Source of the DNA: JAJDGF01 sp031549325
GTDB lineage: Bacteria > Bacillota > Clostridia > Christensenellales > Aristaeellaceae
Assembly: GCA_031549325.1 (NCBI GenBank)
Contig: JAVBQA010000050.1
Span: 1 to 12,169, forward strand
Reading direction: 5' to 3'
DNA length: 12,169 nt
This document shows, one piece after another, positions 1 to 5,733 of the stretch (position 1 is its first letter; every line of letters starts with the position of its first letter). A model generated the notes under the pieces. That model saw only the letters and a list, made by a program, of their open reading frames with translations. It ran no database searches and was not told the DNA's origin. The position numbers were made by a program, and so were the translations under genes.

Positions 1-76
1 TGGTACACCATCAGGGACTCGAACCCTGGACACCCTGATTAAGAGTCAGGTGCTCTACCAACTGAGCTAATGGTGC
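1..76 (-). tRNA. tRNA-Lys (anticodon CTT)
   Basis: The minus strand folds as a full cloverleaf. The acceptor GCACCAT pairs with ATGGTGT (first pair G-U), the anticodon stem is CCTGA/TCAGG and the loop is CTCTTAA, with the anticodon at plus positions 41-43. The T arm carries GGTTCGAGTCC, followed by discriminator A and an encoded CCA. It is the last gene of the minus-strand tRNA cluster. Its 3' end coincides with the window edge, so the cluster's terminator, or further tRNAs, lie outside. Confidence 0.97.
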
Positions 77-79
77 TTA

Positions 80-155
80 TGGAGCGGTAGACGAGACTCG
101 GACTCGCGACCTCCACCTTGGCAAGGTGGCGCTCTACCAACTGAGCTACTACCGC
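80..155 (-). tRNA. tRNA-Gly (anticodon GCC), copy 2
   Basis: Cloverleaf on the minus strand: acceptor GCGGTAG/CTACCGC, anticodon stem CCACC/GGTGG, loop TTGCCAA with the anticodon at plus 120-122, discriminator T and an encoded CCA. It is separated from tRNA-Lys by 3 nt, so the two must be processed from one transcript. The sequence is identical to the gene at 395-470. Confidence 0.97.
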
Positions 156-202
156 ATACACATTCATTTGCGCCGCCGGCAATCGGCGGGCGCTGTTCCC
201 CT

Positions 203-254
203 TTGGACAATGGATCGGCCCGGTTGCCGCCGCTTCTGCGCCGCTCTTGTCCAA
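203..254. repeat. 8-bp inverted repeat in the tRNA spacer
   Basis: The 155-nt spacer between tRNA-Gly(TCC) and the downstream Gly(GCC) copy (156-310) holds no recognisable tRNA or gene. The only structure I can see is TTGGACAA at 203-210 facing TTGTCCAA at 247-254, plus GC-rich short palindromes near 170-195. It could fold in the tRNA precursor. A decayed tRNA or a chance repeat is equally possible. Confidence 0.3.
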
Positions 255-310
255 TCGAGCCGCGCATGGATGGGTTGTGGCGGGAGCGGGGCCCCCGCCC
301 TGCGCTTTCT

Positions 311-384
311 TGGAGCGGGTGATGGGAATCGAACCCACGTATCCAGCTTGGAAGGCTGGCGCTCTGCCATTGAGTTACACCCGC
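311..384 (-). tRNA. tRNA-Gly (anticodon TCC)
   Basis: A 74-nt cloverleaf on the minus strand. The acceptor GCGGGTG pairs with CACCCGC, the anticodon stem is CCAGC/GCTGG, and the loop CTTCCAA has its anticodon at plus 350-352. The T loop is GGTTCGATTCC, and the gene ends with discriminator T and an encoded CCA. It is a different isoacceptor from the two flanking Gly(GCC) genes and reads GGA/GGG codons. Confidence 0.97.
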
Positions 385-394
385 AGGAGGGTTT

Positions 395-470
395 TGGAGC
401 GGTAGACGAGACTCGGACTCGCGACCTCCACCTTGGCAAGGTGGCGCTCTACCAACTGAGCTACTACCGC
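395..470 (-). tRNA. tRNA-Gly (anticodon GCC), copy 1
   Basis: Identical in every base to the gene at 80-155: acceptor GCGGTAG/CTACCGC, loop TTGCCAA with the anticodon at plus 435-437, and an encoded CCA. It is the second gene of the cluster in transcription order, 20 nt downstream of tRNA-Leu. Confidence 0.97.
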
Positions 471-480
471 ATACACATTC
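395..480. repeat. 86-bp exact direct duplication (other copy 80-165)
   Basis: Positions 395-480 match 80-165 base for base. The match covers the whole tRNA-Gly(GCC) gene plus the 10 nt on its 5' side (plus-strand ATACACATTC). It breaks immediately outside these limits: ATTTGCG versus CTATGG on the right, and TTA versus TTT on the left. This shows that the second Gly gene arose by copying a segment including its 5' leader, or that gene conversion keeps the two alike. Confidence 0.95.
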
Positions 481-490
481 CTATGGAAAC

Positions 491-574
491 TGGTGCGGGC
501 GCAGAGACTCGAACTCATACGCCGTGAGGCACCAGATCCTAAATCTGGCGCGTCTGCCATTCCGCCACGCCCGC
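491..574 (-). tRNA. tRNA-Leu (anticodon TAG)
   Basis: An 84-nt tRNA with a long variable arm (class II). The acceptor GCGGGCG pairs with CGCCCGC, the anticodon stem is CCAGA/TCTGG, and the loop TTTAGGA has its anticodon at plus 539-541. The T arm has GTTCGAGTC, and the gene ends with discriminator A and an encoded CCA. It is the promoter-proximal gene of the cluster. Confidence 0.97.
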
Positions 575-612
575 ACGTCAGACACGCGTCAACCGAAGAG
601 TCGACAAGGGAT

Positions 613-641
613 ATTATATCCAAACCATGCGTAGCTGTCAA
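613..641 (-). promoter_or_regulatory. Consensus sigma-A promoter of the tRNA cluster
   Basis: On the minus strand there is a -35 TTGACA (plus 636-641), a 17-nt spacer and a -10 TATAAT (plus 613-618), all perfect consensus. Transcription should start near plus 606, about 30 nt before tRNA-Leu. The -10 lies in a GGATAT-T-ATATCC near-palindrome (609-621). This strength is typical of stable-RNA operons. Confidence 0.93.
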
Positions 642-688
642 GGCGCGAAACCAGTTTTTACAGAACGTTTGTGCTCAGGCCGAGCTTG

Positions 689-717
689 TTGCCCAACGCC
701 CGCAAACATGGTATACT
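689..717 (+). promoter_or_regulatory. Promoter of the CorA-family gene
   Basis: -35-like TTGCCC (689-694), a 17-nt spacer, and -10 TATACT (712-717) preceded by TG-G, giving an extended -10. The predicted start near 724 leaves a leader of only 25-31 nt, so there is no room for a Mg2+ riboswitch. It is divergent from the tRNA promoter. Confidence 0.75.
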
Positions 718-754
718 TTGCACGGGAAAACCAACGCGGAAGAGGCGGATGCGT

Positions 755-1699
755 ATGATCTGTTTCACGCCCACGGGCAAGAAGCCCATCGAGCGGGATC
801 AGTTTGACCCGGCGTGGCGCGGCGGGCCATTCTTTTTGCTGTGCCATGTGGCGGACGTGCCCATGCTCCAGCAGCAGTTCAACTTTGACGAGTCCACCAT
901 TGAAGACTGCACCGACCTGGACGAGAGCGTGCGGTTCAGCAACTATCCGGGCTATGACTTCATCAGCTTGGTGCGCCTGGCGCGGCAGGGGGAGTCGGTG
1001 GTGACGGACGAGGTCAACGTCTATGCCAGCAACGGCTACGTGATCCTGGTGATGGGGGATGAACCCAAACCGCAGGCCCGGGAATACGAACAGAATCTGC
1101 TTTCGCGCGTTGGGGCGCTGGACGCCCAGGGCGACTGGCTGGACCGGGTGCTGTTCACGGCGCTGGATCTGCTGCTGAGCGACTGCTCGGCGTTGCTGGA
1201 GTGGCTGGAGGATCAGATGGAGCACTTGCAGGAGCGGATCATCCAGCGCGTGGACAAGCGCCAGTTCCAGGAGATCAACAGCCTGCGCGCCATGAGCTAC
1301 GTGGCGAAAAAGCAGCTGCGCGCCTCGTCTTACCTGGGCGAGCAGATTCTGGTCAACGCCAACGGCTTCATTCAGAAAGGCGCGCTTCGCTACTACCAAA
1401 ACATCGGCACGCGCTTCAAGAAGCTGCATGACTTCTCGGCCAGCCTGTACGAGTTCTCGCGCCAGATGCTGGACGCCTACGACAGCCGGCTGGCCGCCAA
1501 GACCAACGAGGCCGTGAACAAACTGACCATTCTGACCGTGTTCTTCGGGCCGCTGACCGTGATCACCGGCATCTACGGCATGAATTTCACGCGCATGCCC
1601 GAGCTCGGGTGGACCTATGGATACCCGATGGCGCTGGTTCTGATGGCGCTGGTGACGGGCATCGTGTACTGGCTGATCAAAAAGCGAAACTGGCTATAG
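755..1699 (+). CDS. corA: CorA-family magnesium/divalent cation channel
   Basis: This encodes a 314-residue CorA (2-TM-GxN) protein, the usual family length. The family forms homopentameric inner-membrane channels that admit Mg2+ and sometimes Co2+ or Ni2+. The signature YGMN is at residues 274-277, at the end of TM1 (about 257-277, LTILTVFFGPLTVITGIYG). The periplasmic loop MPELGW follows, then TM2 (about 289-310) and a basic tail, KKRNWL. The N-terminal part is the acidic soluble funnel domain, followed by a long helix with EDQMEHLQERI. I chose ATG 755 because the GAGG at 742-745 lies 9 nt upstream and the family usually begins 'MI'. ATG 749 (adding Met-Arg) is an alternative. A longer in-frame start at 671 lies upstream of the promoter and is unlikely. 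The gene is monocistronic, with a terminator at 1796-1816. Confidence 0.93.
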   Translation: MICFTPTGKKPIERDQFDPAWRGGPFFLLCHVADVPMLQQQFNFDESTIEDCTDLDESVRFSNYPGYDFISLVRLARQGESVVTDEVNVYASNGYVILVMGDEPKPQAREYEQNLLSRVGALDAQGDWLDRVLFTALDLLLSDCSALLEWLEDQMEHLQERIIQRVDKRQFQEINSLRAMSYVAKKQLRASSYLGEQILVNANGFIQKGALRYYQNIGTRFKKLHDFSASLYEFSRQMLDAYDSRLAAKTNEAVNKLTILTVFFGPLTVITGIYGMNFTRMPELGWTYGYPMALVLMALVTGIVYWLIKKRNWL

Positions 1700-1795
1700 G
1701 AGAGAGCGTCGACGGGAATCGATGGCTGTGGTCGGAACTTGGATGGCCGCGACCTTCCGCGCTTCACGGAGCGGAGTTTTCCGGCTGCTTCCTGC

Positions 1796-1816
1796 GGCGG
1801 GGAGCCGCCTTTTTTT
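1796..1816 (+). terminator. Rho-independent terminator after corA
   Basis: Stem GGCGG/CCGCC (1796-1800 with 1805-1809) closed by the loop GGAG and followed directly by seven T (1810-1816). The alternative pairing GCGGC/GCCGC uses the same bases. It lies about 100 nt after the corA stop. The intervening 1700-1795 holds only short imperfect inverted repeats. Confidence 0.85.
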
Positions 1817-1853
1817 GTATTTTTGCAAATGTCTTTTTGATAACCAATCTACC

Positions 1854-1882
1854 GTGAAAGGATAACAATTGCACTCTATAAT
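1854..1882 (+). promoter_or_regulatory. Promoter of pyruvate kinase
   Basis: -35-like GTGAAA (1854-1859), a 17-nt spacer and a perfect -10 TATAAT (1877-1882). The predicted start near 1889 leaves a leader of about 40 nt before the pyk start codon. The weak -35 would fit a promoter that depends on, or is modulated by, a regulator. Confidence 0.7.
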
Positions 1883-1894
1883 TAAACTGTTATC
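1861..1894. promoter_or_regulatory. Inverted repeat bracketing the pyk -10 box, candidate operator
   Basis: GATAACAATT (1861-1870) faces AACTGTTATC (1885-1894). Nine of ten bases pair, with a 14-nt gap that holds the TATAAT box. The half-site centres are 24 bp apart. The left arm lies upstream of the start site, so a DNA-level operator is likelier than an RNA hairpin. The regulator is unknown. Confidence 0.45.
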
Positions 1895-1928
1895 ATGGGT
1901 TGATTTGTGCAGAAAAGAGATGGAGCCG

Positions 1929-3362
1929 ATGGATACCAGAAGGACCAAGATCATTTGTACGCTGGGGCCCGCTTCCGAGGACCCCAAGACGGTTGAGCGC
2001 CTGATGAAGGCAGGCATGAACGTGGTGCGCTGCAACTTCTCGCACGGCGACTACGAGGAGCACCTGGGGCGCGTGAACACCGTGAAAAAAGTGCGTGAGC
2101 AGCTGGGGCTGCCGGTGGCGCTGCTGGCCGACACCAAGGGGCCGGAAGTTCGGCTGGGGCTGGTGGAGAAGGGCGTGGTGCTCAAGGACGACCAGCCGTT
2201 CACGCTGACTACGCAGGAGTGCACCGGCAATGCCGAGCGCGCCTCGGTCACGTTTGACGGGCTGCCGGGCGATGTGAGAAAAGGCACGCGGCTGCTGATC
2301 GACGACGGGCTGATCGACATGGTGGTCGAATCGGTCACCGCCACCGAGATCCACTGCCGCGTGATCCATGGCGGGCCGATTTCCTCCCGCAAGGGCGTGA
2401 ACGTGCCGGGCGTCACGCTGTCCATGCCCTACATGTCCAGCAAGGACCGGGCCGACATCCGCTTCGCGGTCGAGAACGACTTCGACTACATCGCGGCTTC
2501 GTTCGTGTACAACGGGCAGAACATCAAGGAGTTGCGCGCCGAGTGCAATCGCGTGGGCGGAGAAAAGATCCGCATCATCGCCAAGATCGAGAATGCCGAG
2601 GGCATTGAGAACATCGACGAGATCCTGGAGCTGGTCGACGGCATCATGGTCGCGCGCGGCGACATGGGCGTGGAGATCCCGCTGGAGGAGCTGCCGAGCA
2701 TTCAGAAGCTGCTCATCACCAAGGGATACTCCGCGGGCAAGCAAGTGATCACCGCCACCCAGATGCTGGAATCCATGATCCACAACCCGCGCCCCACCCG
2801 CGCCGAGACCTGCGATGTGGCCAACGCCATTTACGACGGTACCAGCGCCATCATGCTGTCCGGAGAAACGGCCGCAGGCCAGTTCCCGGTGGAAGCGGTC
2901 GAGACCATGGCGCGCATCGCGCTTCGGACCGAACGCGACATTGATTATAAGAAGCGATTCATCACCAGGCGGCTGAATACCGATATGTCCACCATCACCA
3001 ACGCCATCAGCCACGCCACCTGCGCGGCGGCGCTGGACCTGGGCGCCTGCGCGATCATCACGGTCACAAAGTCGGGCGACACGGTGAAGATGATCAGCAA
3101 GTTCCGGCCCAACTGCCCGATCATCGGCTGCTCGCCCGATCCCAAGGTGGTGCGCCAGATGAACCTGAGCTGGGGCGTGACGCCCATTCTGACCGAGGAA
3201 AAGCAGCAGACCGACGAGCTGCTGGCCCACGCTGTGGAGGCCGCCAAAAACGCCAGGCTGGTGCGGGACGGCGATCTGGTGGTCATCACCGCGGGCGTGC
3301 CGCTGGGGGTGTCGGGAACGACGAACATGCTGCGCGTCAATGTGGTGGGGGAGCCGCTCTAG
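1929..3362 (+). CDS. pyk: Pyruvate kinase
   Basis: This encodes 477 residues, the standard length for pyruvate kinase without the extra C-terminal PEP-utilizer domain found in Bacillus enzymes. The enzyme transfers phosphate from phosphoenolpyruvate to ADP, the last ATP-yielding step of glycolysis, in the cytoplasm. Visible motifs are RTKIICTLGPAS (5-16), CNFSHGDYEEH (35-45), the ADTKGPEVRLG region (67-77) and the active-site AKIENAEG, with Lys219 and Glu221. VARGDMGVEIP and the ITATQMLESM...RPTRAE...GTSAIMLSGETA block also follow. Glu73 at the KGPE position suggests a K+-dependent enzyme, since K+-independent enzymes carry Lys there. The B domain spans about 70-165 and the regulatory C domain about 340-477, ending GVPLGVSGTTNMLRV. 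I prefer ATG 1929 because the AGAAAAGAG element at 1911-1919 is 9 nt upstream. ATG 1920 is possible; a TTG at 1869 lies upstream of the -10 box and is not. Confidence 0.96.
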   Translation: MDTRRTKIICTLGPASEDPKTVERLMKAGMNVVRCNFSHGDYEEHLGRVNTVKKVREQLGLPVALLADTKGPEVRLGLVEKGVVLKDDQPFTLTTQECTGNAERASVTFDGLPGDVRKGTRLLIDDGLIDMVVESVTATEIHCRVIHGGPISSRKGVNVPGVTLSMPYMSSKDRADIRFAVENDFDYIAASFVYNGQNIKELRAECNRVGGEKIRIIAKIENAEGIENIDEILELVDGIMVARGDMGVEIPLEELPSIQKLLITKGYSAGKQVITATQMLESMIHNPRPTRAETCDVANAIYDGTSAIMLSGETAAGQFPVEAVETMARIALRTERDIDYKKRFITRRLNTDMSTITNAISHATCAAALDLGACAIITVTKSGDTVKMISKFRPNCPIIGCSPDPKVVRQMNLSWGVTPILTEEKQQTDELLAHAVEAAKNARLVRDGDLVVITAGVPLGVSGTTNMLRVNVVGEPL

Positions 3363-3428
3363 GTAAGGCGCAGAACAAACGGGAATGGGAGGGATCGTTC
3401 CCTGATTCTCGCCGGAACAGAAACCATG

Positions 3429-3458
3429 GCGGGGGCAATGCCCCCGCTTCTCTTTTTT
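3429..3458 (+). terminator. Rho-independent terminator after pyk
   Basis: Perfect 8-bp stem GCGGGGGC (3429-3436) / GCCCCCGC (3440-3447), loop AAT, then TTCTC and six T (3453-3458). It separates pyk from the transporter operon. Confidence 0.93.
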
Positions 3459-3555
3459 GGCTGTTTTGTGAAAGCGCGCGATAAAAATAGAGGTTTTCGA
3501 TAGAGGATCGCAGGAAATCCACAGTGATTTTATGCAATACTCACAAGAATGTTGT

Positions 3556-3581
3556 CTAAAACGTTTTCTGGTCGTTTTCTG
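3556..3581. promoter_or_regulatory. cre/LacI-like palindrome and tandem CGTTTTCTG repeat upstream of the transporter promoter
   Basis: AAAACGTTTT at 3558-3567 is a perfect 10-bp palindrome centred on CG. Read over 3556-3569 it matches 11 of 14 positions of the catabolite-response consensus TGWAANCGNTNWCA, missing at positions 1, 2 and 14. CGTTTTCTG is repeated in tandem (3562-3570 and 3573-3581, 11-bp period). The palindrome centre is about 70 bp upstream of the predicted start. CcpA or a LacI-family regulator of sugar uptake would fit, but this is a guess from pattern only. Confidence 0.35.
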
Positions 3582-3599
3582 ATTTGTGAAGGAAACCGC

Positions 3600-3628
3600 T
3601 TGATCTTTGTTCGGGAATTGTATATAAT
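3600..3628 (+). promoter_or_regulatory. Promoter of the ABC importer operon
   Basis: -35-like TTGATC (3600-3605), a 17-nt spacer and a perfect -10 TATAAT (3623-3628). The predicted start near 3635 implies a leader of about 130 nt before the binding-protein gene, unusually long beside the other leaders here (about 25-40 nt). Confidence 0.8.
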
Positions 3629-3653
3629 AAACGCATAACTTAGGGCTAGTTGA

Positions 3654-3689
3654 ATGAAAAACTGCGAAGATCATGAACAATTGCAATAA
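3654..3689 (+). CDS. Possible 11-codon leader reading frame
   Basis: ATG 3654 to TAA 3687-3689 would encode MKNCEDHEQLQ. An AGGG at 3642-3645 lies 8 nt upstream, a weak but correctly spaced ribosome site, and the frame falls wholly within the predicted leader. Its 3' half overlaps the first arm of the leader inverted repeats, so ribosome passage would alter the fold. The peptide shows no run of one amino acid of the kind seen in classical attenuators. It may be fortuitous. Confidence 0.25.
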   Translation: MKNCEDHEQLQ

Positions 3690-3729
3690 AAATGTCGCCG
3701 CAATTGCGTAGATTTCGCGGTTTGTTCAT
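3673..3729 (+). promoter_or_regulatory. Structured leader with two competing inverted repeats
   Basis: ATGAACAA (3673-3680) is complementary to TTGTTCAT (3722-3729). The overlapping CAATTGC (3678-3684) is complementary to GCAATTG (3700-3706). Both pairings use 3678-3680, so they compete as alternative folds. Neither is followed by a T run. The far arm ends about 20 nt before the GGAGGAGG ribosome site. It does not match any riboswitch class I recognise. Confidence 0.4.
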
Positions 3730-3766
3730 CACAGACACGCCCGAGAACAATGGAGGAGGAAACCGT

Positions 3767-5557
3767 ATGAGGAAGCTTGTTTCGATCGTTCTTGTCGTCT
3801 GCATGCTCCTGGGGTTCGCGTCCTTTGCCAGTGCCCAGGATGTGTCCAACATCCCGCGCGACGAGTCGCTGGTGGTGAACGGCCTGCAGTGGGGCAAACC
3901 CGCGAACTACAATCCATTCGCCCTGTCGGGCGCGGGTTTCCCGATGAGCGAGAACCGGCGCTTCCCGCTCTATGAAGCGCTGTACATGTACAACATGCTC
4001 ACCAACGAGAACGAGCCGCTGCTGGCCGACGGCCCGATCAACTGGGAAGACGAGCTGAATTTCACCGTGAAGATCAAGCAGGCCGCGCACTGGAGCGACG
4101 GCGAGAAGCTGGACGCTGACGACGTGGTATTCACCTACAACATCTCCAACGAGAAGACCGGCGGGTACTATACCACCTGGTCCAACCTGTGGAGCTACAT
4201 GGACAAGGTGGAGAAGGTGGACGATTACACCGTCAGGTTCACGCTGCTGAAGGATCCGTACAACGTGCACTACGGCCCTTCGTTCCTGGCCACCACCCGC
4301 ATCCTGCCCCAGCACATCTGGGAGCCGAAAATCAAGGACGAGTTCAAGGGCGATGTGGATGCGCTGCGCGCCTACTTCGGCGAGGAGAGCCCGGTGGGTT
4401 CCGGCCCCTTCAAGCTCACCTTCTTTGACGAGACCCGCATCGTGTGCACCCGCGACGACAACTACTGGGGCCAGGACGCCTCGATGTTCGGCAAGCTGAC
4501 CGAGGTCAAATACCTGGTGCACCCGATCTACGTGGACAACCCGGCGGGCAACCTGGCGTTCTCCGAAGGCCAGGTGGACGTGTCGCAGCAGTTCTTGCCC
4601 AGCGTGTGGGAGCTGCAGAAGACCATGGACGCTCCGGTGACCACCTACCTGTCCGAGGCCCCGTATCAGCTGGGCGCGGGCATGCCGTCGCTGATTTTCA
4701 ACCTGCAAAAAGAGGGACTAAAGGATCCGGTGGTGCACAAGGCCATCGCGCTGGCGCTTGACTATGAGGCCATCAACGTCAACGCCATGAGCAAATATTC
4801 CCAGCCGCTGAAATACTGCGTCATCAACCCGTATCTGTTCGGCGACTACATCGACTTTGACGACGAGGAAGTCCAGGCGCTGATGTGGGACACCACCAAG
4901 GTGGACGACAACCTGGCCGAGGCCAACCGCATCCTGGACGAAGCCGGCTACAAAGATGTGGACGGCGACGGCCTGCGCGAGATGCCGGATGGCAGCAAGA
5001 TCGACTGGAAGGCCGAATGTCCGGCGGGCTGGACCGACTGGAACATGAGTCTCGAGATCCTGGTGGAGTCCGCCAAGAAGATCGGGCTGAACATCACCAC
5101 CAACTTCCCCGAGATGAACGAGTACTTCAACCGCTTCTACCCGGGCAACGTGGACATCGGCATGTGGAGTCCGTACCCGTCGCTGTCCGTGGCCATGCCG
5201 TGGGAGGCTGTGTTCCAGGTGATGTACAGCAAGGGCGTGCCCCCGATCGGCGAGTCGGCCAACCGCAACTTCAACCGCTTCAGCAACGAGCGCGTGGACG
5301 AGTTGATCGACCTGGCCGCCGCCACCAATGATCTCGACGAGCTGAGGGACTACCTCACCGAGATCAACAAGATTTGGCTGACCGAGCTGCCCACCGTGCC
5401 GCTGATGTACCGCCCCGAGGTGTTCCACACCACATACGAGGGGTACTGGACCGGCTTTGCCAAGAAGGACGACGGCAGCAACACCCCGCCTATGATCTGC
5501 ATGGATGCCGCGGGCATCAAGGATCTGTACAACATCAAGCCCACTGGCAAGAAATAG
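3767..5557 (+). CDS. Family-5 extracellular solute-binding protein (oligosaccharide or peptide ABC importer)
   Basis: This encodes 596 residues starting at ATG 3767, 7 nt after an excellent GGAGGAGG (3752-3759). Residues 1-23 are a signal peptide (MRK, a hydrophobic core, then ASA|QD), consistent with signal peptidase I. There is no lipobox: the only nearby cysteine, C12 in LVVC, lacks the G/A/S at -1. Gram-positive binding proteins are normally lipoproteins, so anchoring is unclear. Family-5 hallmarks are the N-terminal QWGKPANYNPF and LYEALYMYNMLT, then WSDGEKLDADDVVFTY (109-124) and DVDGDGLREMPDG (from 397). The QWGxPxNxNP opening recalls the cellobiose/oligosaccharide-binding branch of this family, while classical members bind peptides. 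The protein would capture substrate outside the cell and deliver it to the two permeases encoded downstream. A hairpin after the stop probably favours high expression of this gene relative to the rest. Confidence 0.92.
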   Translation: MRKLVSIVLVVCMLLGFASFASAQDVSNIPRDESLVVNGLQWGKPANYNPFALSGAGFPMSENRRFPLYEALYMYNMLTNENEPLLADGPINWEDELNFTVKIKQAAHWSDGEKLDADDVVFTYNISNEKTGGYYTTWSNLWSYMDKVEKVDDYTVRFTLLKDPYNVHYGPSFLATTRILPQHIWEPKIKDEFKGDVDALRAYFGEESPVGSGPFKLTFFDETRIVCTRDDNYWGQDASMFGKLTEVKYLVHPIYVDNPAGNLAFSEGQVDVSQQFLPSVWELQKTMDAPVTTYLSEAPYQLGAGMPSLIFNLQKEGLKDPVVHKAIALALDYEAINVNAMSKYSQPLKYCVINPYLFGDYIDFDDEEVQALMWDTTKVDDNLAEANRILDEAGYKDVDGDGLREMPDGSKIDWKAECPAGWTDWNMSLEILVESAKKIGLNITTNFPEMNEYFNRFYPGNVDIGMWSPYPSLSVAMPWEAVFQVMYSKGVPPIGESANRNFNRFSNERVDELIDLAAATNDLDELRDYLTEINKIWLTELPTVPLMYRPEVFHTTYEGYWTGFAKKDDGSNTPPMICMDAAGIKDLYNIKPTGKK

Positions 5558-5564
5558 GATGATG

Positions 5565-5600
5565 CGTTCGGGCCGGGATGATGCCATCCCGGCCCGAATG
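5565..5600 (+). other. Intra-operon 16-bp hairpin after the binding-protein gene
   Basis: TTCGGGCCGGGATG (5567-5580) pairs perfectly with CATCCCGGCCCGAA (5585-5598), closed by the loop ATGC. Two more outer pairs (G-U, C-G) bring it to 16 bp at 5565-5600. No T run follows, so it should not terminate efficiently. A hairpin just downstream of a binding-protein gene commonly protects that upstream mRNA from 3' exonucleases and gives surplus binding protein over permease. Confidence 0.85.
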
Positions 5601-5603
5601 GGT

Positions 5604-5704
5604 AATGCGCAATGCACAATTGGCTGGGGGGCTGACGTCGCGCCCGCGCGGCGCTAGCGCCGCATCGCCGCCCATGCACAAATTCGGGTTGTGAATTGCG
5701 CATT
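5604..5704. repeat. About 100-bp palindromic element, possibly a dispersed repeat
   Basis: AATGCGCAATGCACAA (5604-5619) and TTGTGAATTGCGCATT (5689-5704) are inverted copies, with 14 of 16 bases pairing. Between them lies a perfect 16-bp palindrome, GCGGCGCTAGCGCCGC (5648-5663). An ATGCACAA direct repeat also occurs (5612-5619 and 5673-5680). The composition alternates AT-rich ends with a very GC-rich core, unlike the coding sequence on either side. This looks like a small non-coding, REP- or MITE-like unit inside the operon. Copies elsewhere cannot be seen from this window. Confidence 0.45.
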
Positions 5705-5733
5705 GTGAATTCATATGTGGGACGGTGTTGCAC

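Noticed and set aside
126..527. Open frames across the tRNA cluster on both strands
   Set aside because: They run through five well-folded tRNA genes, and the translations are tRNA sequence read as protein.
671..754. Longer corA start at 671
   Set aside because: It lies upstream of the predicted promoter and transcription start, and the added residues do not resemble CorA.
1860..1870. Lac operator likeness GGATAACAATT taken as a true LacI site
   Set aside because: The other half of the lac dyad is missing. The local symmetry instead pairs this stretch with 1885-1894.
1893..3686. 597-codon minus-strand open frame opposite pyk
   Set aside because: It is antisense to a clear pyruvate kinase gene. 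The translation is His/Asp/Arg-rich with no recognisable domain, as expected from a GC-rich shadow frame.
3692..3766. In-frame upstream start for the binding protein (25 extra residues)
   Set aside because: It would bury the signal peptide behind a charged stretch and ignores the excellent GGAGGAGG placed for ATG 3767.
5565..5600. Hairpin as a rho-independent terminator
   Set aside because: No T tract follows, and the permease genes downstream have no convincing promoter of their own.
5689..5716. Possible internal promoter before the first permease (TTGTGA-16-TCATAT)
   Set aside because: Both boxes are poor and fall within the palindromic element. Co-transcription from 3600-3628 explains expression better.
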